From a virus, in the IMG/VR virus record IMGVR_UViG_3300047459_000095, positions 1 to 22,511 of that record: 22,511 nt of DNA; one strand, written 5' to 3'. The notes beneath the pieces were generated by a model. That model worked only from the letters and a program-made list of their open reading frames with translations. It was not told where the DNA came from and made no database searches. Below, in pieces: positions 13,546-20,403 of the stretch. The position numbers were made by a program, and so were the translations under genes. Position 1 is the stretch's first letter; every line of letters begins with the position of its first letter.

Positions 13546-13956
13546 CTATGTTAAGTCTCCTGTTCCTTGTAGAGTTAAAGAGTAAGTAGCGTTTTCTTCT
13601 ACACCTGCGTCTACACTACACGAAGTGATGTAAGCATCTCCTGAGTAAGTTTGACCAGCAGTACCAAAGCTAACTGTTACCTTTGCAGTTTCAGCATCAG
13701 CTACTAACATTTGTGTGATTAAAGCGTCAACATTATTGTTACCTGTAAAATCTACAAACCCATCTCCTGAGATTTCCCAAGATTTAAGCCCTGCTAGAGA
13801 TGTAGACCATCCCTCACTTGATTTTGTAGTAGAATCTCTCATCTCTCTTGAGATAGATAGTGATGCAGAAGTTGCGTGTAGAAGTACGTTTGAAGGTGTA
13901 CCACCTGCTCCATTTACTAATTTAACAACTACGTCTGTTGCATTTTCTATTGCCAT
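13546..13956 (-). CDS. Major tail (tube) protein, short paralogue
   Basis: A 136-residue protein with the size and pattern of a TP901-1-type major tail protein: MAIENATDVVVKLV, TSASLSISREMRDSTTKSSE, SLAGLKSWEISGDGFVDF and CSVDAGVEENATYSLTLQGT. The four-residue core AGLK, the segment RE(M/T)RD, and DAGVEENAT recur in the next gene, showing a tandem duplication. It starts 6 bases after the tail terminator gene. At this size it equals one tube domain. Both paralogues could be in the virion, or one could cap or start the tube. Confidence 0.85.
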   Translation of the reverse strand: MAIENATDVVVKLVNGAGGTPSNVLLHATSASLSISREMRDSTTKSSEGWSTSLAGLKSWEISGDGFVDFTGNNNVDALITQMLVADAETAKVTVSFGTAGQTYSGDAYITSCSVDAGVEENATYSLTLQGTGDLT

Positions 13957-13962
13957 TTTATT

Positions 13963-14796
13963 TTAGTTTTTAATTATTAAACAATTGAAAGTTAAGTTTT
14001 TGTAGAACTTTTCGGGAGTCTTAAAATATTCGTCATCTAGATTTTCAAATCTAAACTTAGCAGTATAAGACTGCCCATCTTCGGTATATATTACCTCGTA
14101 CAAATCTAAAGCGTCTACAACTGCTTTAGCTTGATTATATGTCGTTTTATATTTATCAGCAAAACAAGATATGTTTACTGAAACATCGCAAGAATTTAAA
14201 GAACTACCCTTTGACATAAAATTAGATACGTTTCTAATCTCATAAGTTGTCGCAGGGTATTCTATTCCTTGTGGTATTATCACAGGGAAAACACCAAGAT
14301 TTGTAACTTCTTTTACTGTTATGTAGTTTAACCTACCTTCTGAGTATTGAACCTCACTCCAGTTGTTGAAATGCAAGAAAACATACCCATTTACTGAAGA
14401 GGTAAACGTAAAACTAGTTGTACCTTGGTCAACATTATTTCTAGGGCCTTCATATATATTATTTGTTAAATATGCAGAACCTATATCTACACTTGTTGGA
14501 AATTCTGAATCCCAAGAGTATTCACATATATAGCTTTTACCTGATTCAATAAGAATTGGTGCGTAGGCTGAAGCGTAATTCCCAGTACCACCCAAAGTGC
14601 TTATTTCTAAGGCTTGTCTTGAAGCATCCCAAGTTTTACCTCTAGGAGGTGATGGGGAAGTAAACCATCCATTTATATTAGACTCAAATTGACCATTTTC
14701 AACTAATTCAGAACCAAATGTTGATCCATTAGCTACGTTAAAAACAAAGCTGCCGGCTAATCTGTCAAATATCTTTTTACCTATTACTGCAAACAT
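13963..14796 (-). CDS. Tail terminator / completion protein (DUF3168-like) with an inserted CBM-like domain
   Basis: The two ends form a DUF3168-type tail completion protein: MFAVIGKKIFDRLAGSF (1-17) and then GVFPVIIPQGIEYPATTYEI (168-187), SVNISCFADKYKTTYNQAKA (206-225) and a C-terminal strand pair. Together they make about 135 residues, the usual length for this family, which caps the tail at the head-tail joint. Between them, about residues 25-166, lies a foreign domain that starts SELVENGQFESNINGWF, passes LIESGKSYICEYSW, and closes with LNYITVKEV, the layout of family 4/9 carbohydrate-binding jelly rolls. The insertion is exactly at the loop before the FPVIIPQG strand. It abuts the gp10-like gene upstream with no gap. 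Confidence 0.8.
   Translation of the reverse strand: MFAVIGKKIFDRLAGSFVFNVANGSTFGSELVENGQFESNINGWFTSPSPPRGKTWDASRQALEISTLGGTGNYASAYAPILIESGKSYICEYSWDSEFPTSVDIGSAYLTNNIYEGPRNNVDQGTTSFTFTSSVNGYVFLHFNNWSEVQYSEGRLNYITVKEVTNLGVFPVIIPQGIEYPATTYEIRNVSNFMSKGSSLNSCDVSVNISCFADKYKTTYNQAKAVVDALDLYEVIYTEDGQSYTAKFRFENLDDEYFKTPEKFYKNLTFNCLIIKN
14299..14724 (-). other. Inserted CBM-like domain in the tail terminator
   Basis: Codes about residues 25-166 of the tail terminator. Begins ENGQFESNINGW, has LIESGKSYICEYSW in the middle and closes with YITVKEV, the pattern of a family 4/9 carbohydrate-binding-module jelly roll. Borders are approximate. Confidence 0.65.
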
Positions 14797-15312
14797 CTAA
14801 AATCCTGCTTTTCTTATTAGCTTGTCAACTAGTTTACCTATACTTTTTTCTGCCGTAGCCGAGACATCATTCCCCATTCTATCAGCAGTTATTTTAAATA
14901 CGTTAGGAAATATTTTTACTTCACCTCCTTGAACATAACCTTCAATTTGCATAGCAGCTAAGTTTTTACTTGCCCCTTTTCTCCAATAGTGAGGGTTAAC
15001 TTTTTTAGCTAATGGCCCTACAAATAGACCGGGATTTTTTGACCTTTTTGCAGTTACTACACCTATAGTGTCTGCCGTTCTTGTTCCTTGAACATAAGTC
15101 TTTGCTTGAGTGTCATATCTCAATCCCGGATTTTTACTTTTAAACTGACTCTTATAAGCCTGTTTCATTCCTTTAGCCAACTTATTCGCAGCAGGTCGTA
15201 GAGCTCTATTTATTTGAGTTCTAGACTGTCTTGCAGTTAGACCTAATTTTTTTAATCTTTTACCAACTGACTCGACTCCTGTAACCTTTATTTCAAAGTT
15301 TTTATCAGCCAT
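14797..15312 (-). CDS. HK97 gp10-like neck protein
   Basis: A 171-residue basic protein of the HK97-gp10-like neck family. It begins with FEIKVTGVESVGKRLKKLGL and the helix RTQINRALRPAANKLAKGMK (32-51), the usual start of these proteins. It continues with TIGVVTAKRSKNPGLFVGPL and PHYWRKG, a conserved site of the family. The C-terminal helix is amphipathic and basic. It overlaps the head-closure gene by 8 bases and abuts the tail terminator gene. Together with the two genes upstream it makes a type-1 neck as in HK97 and SPP1. Confidence 0.88.
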   Translation of the reverse strand: MADKNFEIKVTGVESVGKRLKKLGLTARQSRTQINRALRPAANKLAKGMKQAYKSQFKSKNPGLRYDTQAKTYVQGTRTADTIGVVTAKRSKNPGLFVGPLAKKVNPHYWRKGASKNLAAMQIEGYVQGGEVKIFPNVFKITADRMGNDVSATAEKSIGKLVDKLIRKAGF

Positions 15313-15682
15313 TTGGATTTGTTTCTTTTAAATCTTGTTTAGTAAATATTTCTATATACTCCTTTCTTGGGTCTATTACAAAACCTAAAATTTCATAATA
15401 ATCTTGTGTCCCTTCTTCTTTTAATCTCCAGTCTGCACCCAACACTTTGGTTGTTTCACTATATCTTATAGTAAAAACAAATCTACCATAAGATTGCAAT
15501 TGGTCACCTTCAAATTTCTCCTGTATATCCCTTAGGGTTTTAACATTCTTGTTAGCCCATACTGATGTAGCTTGTGTGTAGCTTTTAGTAATACCACCAA
15601 AAGCATCAGTAGTAAATCCGGGAGCTTCTAATGCCATTTTTACATTAAAATCACCTGCTTTTATTTTACTAATAAATGCCAT
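15305..15682 (-). CDS. Head-tail joining / head closure protein
   Basis: A 125-residue protein of the phage head-tail joining family (SPP1 gp16-like). Visible features are the N-terminal strand FNVKMALEAPGFTTDAFGGI, TQATSVWANKNV, RFVFTIRYSE and the late strand DYYEILGFVIDPRKEYIEIF. These follow the family's beta-barrel order, where VWA and the pair Y-x-I-x-G are typical. It starts 3 bases after the connector gene and overlaps the gp10-like gene by 8 bases. The protein closes the portal channel after DNA packaging. Confidence 0.88.
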   Translation of the reverse strand: MAFISKIKAGDFNVKMALEAPGFTTDAFGGITKSYTQATSVWANKNVKTLRDIQEKFEGDQLQSYGRFVFTIRYSETTKVLGADWRLKEEGTQDYYEILGFVIDPRKEYIEIFTKQDLKETNPNG

Positions 15683-15685
15683 ATC

Positions 15686-16297
15686 CTAGTGGTAGCATTT
15701 ATAAGGTTGTAGTAATATTTCAGATGCCATAGGAAAACTACGTTTTCTATCTTCTCTAAAATAATACATATCACCTACAATTAACATTATAGCTTGTTTA
15801 ATAGCTTGTGGTACATCACTTACTGCATCTCCAAAACCAGTTTTAAAACGATACCAAAATACATTAGAAGCGTCTTTTTTTGTATTTCTTAAAATAGCAG
15901 GATATGTACTAGCTAAATAAACTATAGATGGGTTAGAAAAAGCATCTAAATATGCGGCATCACTACCAATTTGAAAACCATTTTCGTCAATTACATTTAC
16001 TCCGTAAGGAGAGTTACCACCTGTATGCACTACTAATGTGCAATCGGGAAAGATTAATGATGCCTTATCCACAACCTCATTAAAATACAATTCGTATTCG
16101 TGAGTAATAAAGTGTCTAGCACAATAATTCTCAGCCATTTCTGTAGCAGAGTCTATATATAAACCCAACAAAGTATCCTCATAACTTGTATCAATACGAA
16201 GATGCTCTTTAATTTCAGCAACTGTCACTACCTTAGTTGCAGGATCGTCTACTAAATATAAATCGCCTTGTTTGTTTATGTTTGGGTCTAAGTACAT
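15686..16297 (-). CDS. Head-tail connector (HK97 gp6-like adaptor)
   Basis: A 203-residue protein with the gp6-type adaptor signature VVTVAEIKEHLRIDTSYEDT followed by LLGLYIDSATEMAENYCARH (about 23-62). The C-terminal part has VPQAIKQAIMLIVGDMYYFRED (about 162-183), the conserved closing helix. It is longer than the about 100-residue HK97 gp6 because of a middle beta part with TLVVHTGGNSPYGVNVIDEN. The protein binds the portal ring and links it to head closure. It is the first gene after the capsid terminator. Confidence 0.85.
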   Translation of the reverse strand: MYLDPNINKQGDLYLVDDPATKVVTVAEIKEHLRIDTSYEDTLLGLYIDSATEMAENYCARHFITHEYELYFNEVVDKASLIFPDCTLVVHTGGNSPYGVNVIDENGFQIGSDAAYLDAFSNPSIVYLASTYPAILRNTKKDASNVFWYRFKTGFGDAVSDVPQAIKQAIMLIVGDMYYFREDRKRSFPMASEILLQPYKCYH

Positions 16298-16315
16298 AGA
16301 ATTAATATTGTAAGT

Positions 16316-16342
16316 AAAGGGAAGTCCCGAAGGACTCCCTTT
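16316..16342 (-). terminator. Hairpin terminator after the major capsid gene
   Basis: On the - strand AAAGGGAGTCC (16342-16332), loop TTCG (16331-16328) and GGACTTCCCTTT (16327-16316) form a stem of about 11 bp with one bulged T. The stem is closed by a stable C(UUCG)G tetraloop, and the 3' arm ends in TTT followed by ACTTAC. It sits 20 bases after the capsid stop. It could lower expression of the downstream neck and tail genes relative to capsid. A T tract also follows on the + strand, so it may work in both directions. Confidence 0.75.
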
Positions 16343-16361
16343 TTAATTTAAACTATAACTA

Positions 16362-17612
16362 TTATGCAGTTAAAGAAGTTGCTTTAACGAAACCTGCTCC
16401 GTTAGAAACACCCCAGTCCATAAATTGATTAAGAACCAATTTCGTTTGACCATTTGCTGCTACTGTGTAAGGGTCTACCAAGATGTCTAATCCACCAAAC
16501 ATTCCGATGTACAACTTAGAGAAGTCACCGAAGAAGAAGTCAGCAGAAGTATCTGCTACCTTAGTACATCCATTAGTGAAGAATGATTTGTAACCATTAA
16601 CGATTCCACCTTGGAAACCTGCACTAACACCTGCTACTTGAGCAGCTTGTTTGATGTCTTTCAATAATGCTGGGCTACAAACGTATGCCAAGTTACCTTC
16701 AAGTCCACCTGCTTCAGCTAAAGCTCCTTCTGCCGCTACTAAATCAGAGAATACAGATGATGCATCGTATGTAGTGTCAGAGGTAATTGAACCAGTAGCT
16801 ACTTGACCTAGAGAAGTTGGAGCTCCTCCACCTGCATTTGCGGTACTAAAGATAGCTGCATCCATTTTTTGTCCTACTGCACGACCTAAGTCACGGATAA
16901 TTGCTTGTTCTGCACCTGCTCCGTTTTGCATCAATAATTGCTTAGAGATGTTTACATAAGCTGCTAGACGATTTGGAGTCAATTCAACTTTTCCAAAGTT
17001 AGTTCCACCATCTGCTGCTGCATCAATCTCTCCTTCCCAAGCAACTGTAGAAGTACCTGTTACAGGGATAGTAGTGTTAGCAGAAAGGTTAGTAAGGATG
17101 TTTGCTCCTACTTTATCAAATACAGAAGCCTCTCTCATTGCATCAGCAAAACCTAATATGTTTGTTCCTGCGATTCCTGATGCCGGTGCCTCAACTTGAC
17201 TTACGTTAGCACGTTGCTCTAAGATAAAAGAAGGAATACCAAGTCCGTTGATAGAACGACCTGCGTTTCTTGCTTCATTTACTGCCTCTTCGTGCATTTC
17301 TCTTTCAATACCATCAAGGTTTCCGTTCATAGAACCTTGGATTGCCTTAAAGAAAGAGTAGTCTCTTACTTCTGTTGGCTCGTTAACTGGTGCAGATGCT
17401 ACGTTAGAAGCGATTTCTGCGTTTAGTTTTTCTTGTCTTTCAACCATTTCAATGTCTTTCTTTAATTTATCGATGCTTTCCATTTTTGCATCGTAGGATA
17501 CTTGCTCGTCTTCATTTAGGTTACGAGCCTCAGTTTTACAAGTTTCAAGCATTACATTTGACTCTTCAATCAAACTTGCTCTCTCTTGACGTAATTCTAC
17601 AGAATTTTTCAT
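16362..17612 (-). CDS. Major capsid protein, HK97 fold
   Basis: A 416-residue HK97-type major capsid protein. The first about 75 residues form a charged coiled coil (LRQERASLIEESNVML, KMESIDKLKKDIEMVERQEK), which acts as the scaffolding delta domain and is normally cut off by the prohead protease. The mature part starts near residue 85-100 and shows the E-loop/P-domain patterns: SANTTIPVTGTSTVAWEGEI, LTPNRLAAYVNISKQLLMQN, LGRAVGQKMDAAIFSTANAG, GGIVNGYKSFFTN and GDFSKLYIGMFGGLDILVDP. It is followed by a hairpin terminator and preceded directly by the protease gene, whose stop abuts the capsid ATG. Confidence 0.95.
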   Translation of the reverse strand: MKNSVELRQERASLIEESNVMLETCKTEARNLNEDEQVSYDAKMESIDKLKKDIEMVERQEKLNAEIASNVASAPVNEPTEVRDYSFFKAIQGSMNGNLDGIEREMHEEAVNEARNAGRSINGLGIPSFILEQRANVSQVEAPASGIAGTNILGFADAMREASVFDKVGANILTNLSANTTIPVTGTSTVAWEGEIDAAADGGTNFGKVELTPNRLAAYVNISKQLLMQNGAGAEQAIIRDLGRAVGQKMDAAIFSTANAGGGAPTSLGQVATGSITSDTTYDASSVFSDLVAAEGALAEAGGLEGNLAYVCSPALLKDIKQAAQVAGVSAGFQGGIVNGYKSFFTNGCTKVADTSADFFFGDFSKLYIGMFGGLDILVDPYTVAANGQTKLVLNQFMDWGVSNGAGFVKATSLTA

Positions 17613-18581
17613 TTAGAGTTTACTTTTAAGTGTTAATTCATTTTGTAATAATCCGATTTTATTAAGTGTTTCTTCACTATCGCATACTTGTTCTTGCTCT
17701 ACCACTTCTTGAACTTTCTCGGAAATTTCTTCCTTGATTTCTTCTAAAGCTCGTAGTGCAACATCGGTATTCGAGTAAGCCCCGACACCAACAATAGAAA
17801 CATCAAATAGTCTAGCAACTTTTTTAATGTTTCTTTTATGGACATCACCATCTTGAGTCCACTCATCATCTTCAACTGTAAAAGCAAAAGACGATTCGTA
17901 CAATAAACCTCTACGCATAAGTTCAGCGACATCATTACCTGTAGAAGTGTTTGGTAAAGTTCCATCATATTTTAGTCCTCTCTCGTCTAGTGAGAGTTTT
18001 AATGTACCACCTTGGTTACGATCCAGGATAGCGTTCATATCGTGATTGTATGTAAGTATCACGTTATCTTCTAATCGACCATCAAAAGCATCACGAGAGA
18101 TTGTTTCTCTAAAACCTAAATCTCTACTTTCGTGGTCAAACAGAGCTGCATAACCACTAACTCGATAATCCTCAGACTCATCGTCTTTACGAACCTCGCA
18201 TTTAGCAGTAAACACTCTTATTTCTTTATTGTCTTTCATATCAAAACTTTTTTCTTCTCGTTCAATCTCTTTAACCTTTTTCTTAGACCAACTAAATCCT
18301 GCGTTTCCTCCCCACAATGCCCAAGCAATTCTCCAAGCAGTCGGGCCGCCATCACTCTCTTTTGCAGAGTAGTGTTTAGATTTGTTATTCTCGTGTCGGC
18401 TAAAGAATGAATACATTCTCTTAATCGTTGAGATTGATAAATCTCCGTTAATTATATCTCTAGCTCTTGAAACTCCAGTTGAAGTTCCTCCTCGACCATA
18501 CTCTTTCCTCCATTCAAGACCTTTACGAGCCTCTTCTCGCATTCCGCTAGTTGGAGTAGTGTTTATGTCTTTTAAAGCCAC
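17613..18581 (-). CDS. Prohead protease with an extra N-terminal domain
   Basis: Residues about 121-282 are an HK97-type prohead protease (U35/S78-like). The blocks are RVSGYAALFDHESRDLGFRE, NVILTYNHDMNAILDR with catalytic-type His180, RGLLYESSFAFTVEDDEW with Ser230/231, and RLFDVSIVGVGAYSNTDVAL. It cuts the capsid delta domain and itself during maturation. Residues 1-113 are an added domain (TSGMREEARKGLEWRKEYGR, GVSRARDIINGDLSISTIKRM, SDGGPTAWRIAWALWGGNAG) seen in some phage proteins but not needed for the protease. The start is GTG at 18579-18581, sharing one base with the portal stop. An internal ATG at residue 115 could give the protease alone. The C-terminus is acidic and coiled-coil-like. 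Confidence 0.9.
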   Translation of the reverse strand: MALKDINTTPTSGMREEARKGLEWRKEYGRGGTSTGVSRARDIINGDLSISTIKRMYSFFSRHENNKSKHYSAKESDGGPTAWRIAWALWGGNAGFSWSKKKVKEIEREEKSFDMKDNKEIRVFTAKCEVRKDDESEDYRVSGYAALFDHESRDLGFRETISRDAFDGRLEDNVILTYNHDMNAILDRNQGGTLKLSLDERGLKYDGTLPNTSTGNDVAELMRRGLLYESSFAFTVEDDEWTQDGDVHKRNIKKVARLFDVSIVGVGAYSNTDVALRALEEIKEEISEKVQEVVEQEQVCDSEETLNKIGLLQNELTLKSKL

Positions 18582-19825
18582 TATTCTTCTTTTAAATCAG
18601 TTCTAGAGGTAGCTTCACCAAGTTTATCTAAAGGCATCATATTAGATTGCATATAAACTTTTTCGCTTTCTTCGCCCATAGGGTTCATATCCTCTAAAGA
18701 ACGAACTTCATCCGGACTCATAACACCAATATTTACGAGTGTTCTATAATAATCTGCTCTACTTTTTGAGTCACCTCTAAGCAATGCAGTAAGATTAAAT
18801 TTAAAATATTGATAACCTCTATCCTTTGAAGGAATGAGTTTTGCGTTTAATTCGCTTTCTATTCTACGAATCCAAGGTGTGATAGTATGAACTACAAAAT
18901 CTATTTGTTGTGATTCTATAGAGTTGTAACTTGACTTTGTAAGGTCGTTAACCAAATGGTTAGGGACTCTAAACACTCTACAAATATCGCTAACTTGATA
19001 TTCTCTAGATTCTATAAATTGTGCCTGATTGTTAGGTACAGTTCTAGAAACCCAGTCCATACCTTCTTCAAGAATTGCAGTCTTACCTGAATTAACTGTT
19101 CCCTGATAGTTAGCACTCCAAGATTGCTTTAATCGTTTAGCAGTTTCAGGTTTCAATGTACCCGGATGTTTAAGAACACCACCCATATGTGATCCATTCT
19201 TAAACCAAGAACCTGCGTGTTTATCTAAAGCTATAGAAATACCTAGTGTTTCGGCAGCAGCTTGAATAGGTGGCTTACCAATAATACCATCAAATGATAA
19301 ACCTTTAATGTGAATCATATTCATTGACTGCACTTTTCCAACTACAGGATAAGGGGTGTCTATGTTTTGTGTAACTTCATAATAAACTTCCCTCCCATCA
19401 GGAGATGTAAAAACATCAACGTCATTAAATTGTATTGGATGAAGACCGATTGGTAAACCGCCTTGGTTACGTTCTATGTAAGCACAGAAGTTACCATCAA
19501 ATGATAAATCAACCAAAGCTCTTTCAAAGAACATAAAAGAATTGTATAAAGGAGAGGGTTGTTCACCAATCAACTTATTCAGAGGATTGTCATTAAGTTT
19601 TATCTTTCTATTATTATCATCTTTATAATATAGACAGATGGGAAGGGAAGCTATTGTCTCAGACAAAACTCGAACACAAGACCATACGGTAGCGACTCTT
19701 ATCGCTTGTTCTTTTGAAATTGTCTCACCTGATGCACTTAAAGAACTGGTAATGATGGTTGATCCATAAATAGACCTAACCTCTTCGTCAGTCTTGTTTT
19801 TTCTGAAAAAATCTAATAAACCCAA
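18581..19825 (-). CDS. Portal protein, HK97 type
   Basis: A 414-residue portal, the ring through which DNA enters and leaves the head. Typical blocks are GLLDFFRKNK at the N-terminus, ISKEQAIRVATVWSCVRVLS, SETIASLPICLYY, HPLHP-like IGLHPIQFNDVDV, IHIKGLSFDGIIGKPPIQAA, SQQIDFVVHTITPWIRRIES (the portal stem/crown helix region) and YRTLVNIGVMSPDEVRSLED near the end. The start is TTG at 19823-19825: an in-frame TAA lies a short way upstream and no ATG fits, while GLLDFF matches the usual portal N-terminus. A weak AGAGG lies just before it. Its stop shares a base with the GTG of the protease gene. Confidence 0.94.
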   Translation of the reverse strand: MGLLDFFRKNKTDEEVRSIYGSTIITSSLSASGETISKEQAIRVATVWSCVRVLSETIASLPICLYYKDDNNRKIKLNDNPLNKLIGEQPSPLYNSFMFFERALVDLSFDGNFCAYIERNQGGLPIGLHPIQFNDVDVFTSPDGREVYYEVTQNIDTPYPVVGKVQSMNMIHIKGLSFDGIIGKPPIQAAAETLGISIALDKHAGSWFKNGSHMGGVLKHPGTLKPETAKRLKQSWSANYQGTVNSGKTAILEEGMDWVSRTVPNNQAQFIESREYQVSDICRVFRVPNHLVNDLTKSSYNSIESQQIDFVVHTITPWIRRIESELNAKLIPSKDRGYQYFKFNLTALLRGDSKSRADYYRTLVNIGVMSPDEVRSLEDMNPMGEESEKVYMQSNMMPLDKLGEATSRTDLKEE

Positions 19826-19878
19826 AGCCTCTTGAATAGTTATACATTAATAAATAGTAAAAACACCGATATACTGAA

Positions 19879-20403
19879 CTACTTTTCTAACTTTTTTTTC
19901 AACTTAATTTGCGTCTTAGCTAGTGTTTTGTATATATATCGTTCTGAAACATCCTTTATTTTAGCTATTTCCCTGATTTTAAGGTCGTATTCGTACCTTA
20001 ACATAAGCACATCTTTAGTGAATTTATTCTTAATGTTTAGTGCTTCTTGCCATAACTCATCAGCCTTCGTATCATAATCCTGATATACTGGAGCGTCTTT
20101 AAGCCCTCTGTCACGATATTTCTTATGAAAAGGAGAAGTATTAGATAATACTTGATTAGTCGTAATCCTAGCAATGTAATATCTAAAAGAATTAGTTTCA
20201 TATAGTGATTGAATTGTCTCATCTGATTGTGTAAGTAATATTATATTAACTTCTTGAATAAGGTCGTTTACAAGGTGAAAATCTTGATTTCTACCTGCTA
20301 CAGACTCACATATCTGCCTTATGACAGGTTGTTCTAGAGTTATTATCTCGTTTTTATATAAAGAATATTTCTTTGTCATCGTATCCCGATCCGTTATTAT
20401 CAT
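19879..20403 (-). CDS. Sigma-70-like RNA polymerase sigma factor homologue
   Basis: A 174-residue protein with two sigma-like parts. Residues about 43-84 (HLVNDLIQEVNIILL, then FRYYIARITTNQ) resemble region 2 (DLxQEV...F..Y...I..N). Residues about 130-172 (KDVLMLRYEYDLKIREIAKI, then KDVSERYIYKTLAKTQIKL) form a region-4 helix-turn-helix. It could direct host RNA polymerase to phage promoters, or act as a DNA-binding packaging or regulatory protein. It overlaps the terminase gene by 50 bases. I keep ATG 20401-20403 because its leader (CAAAATAAAAATG) is A-rich like other Bacteroidota starts; the second ATG at 20379 is possible. Confidence 0.7.
   Translation of the reverse strand: MIITDRDTMTKKYSLYKNEIITLEQPVIRQICESVAGRNQDFHLVNDLIQEVNIILLTQSDETIQSLYETNSFRYYIARITTNQVLSNTSPFHKKYRDRGLKDAPVYQDYDTKADELWQEALNIKNKFTKDVLMLRYEYDLKIREIAKIKDVSERYIYKTLAKTQIKLKKKLEK

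Noticed and set aside
17744-17968. 74-codon - strand frame inside the protease gene
   Set aside because: It is an out-of-frame shadow on the same strand, Leu/Met-rich, with no leader of its own.
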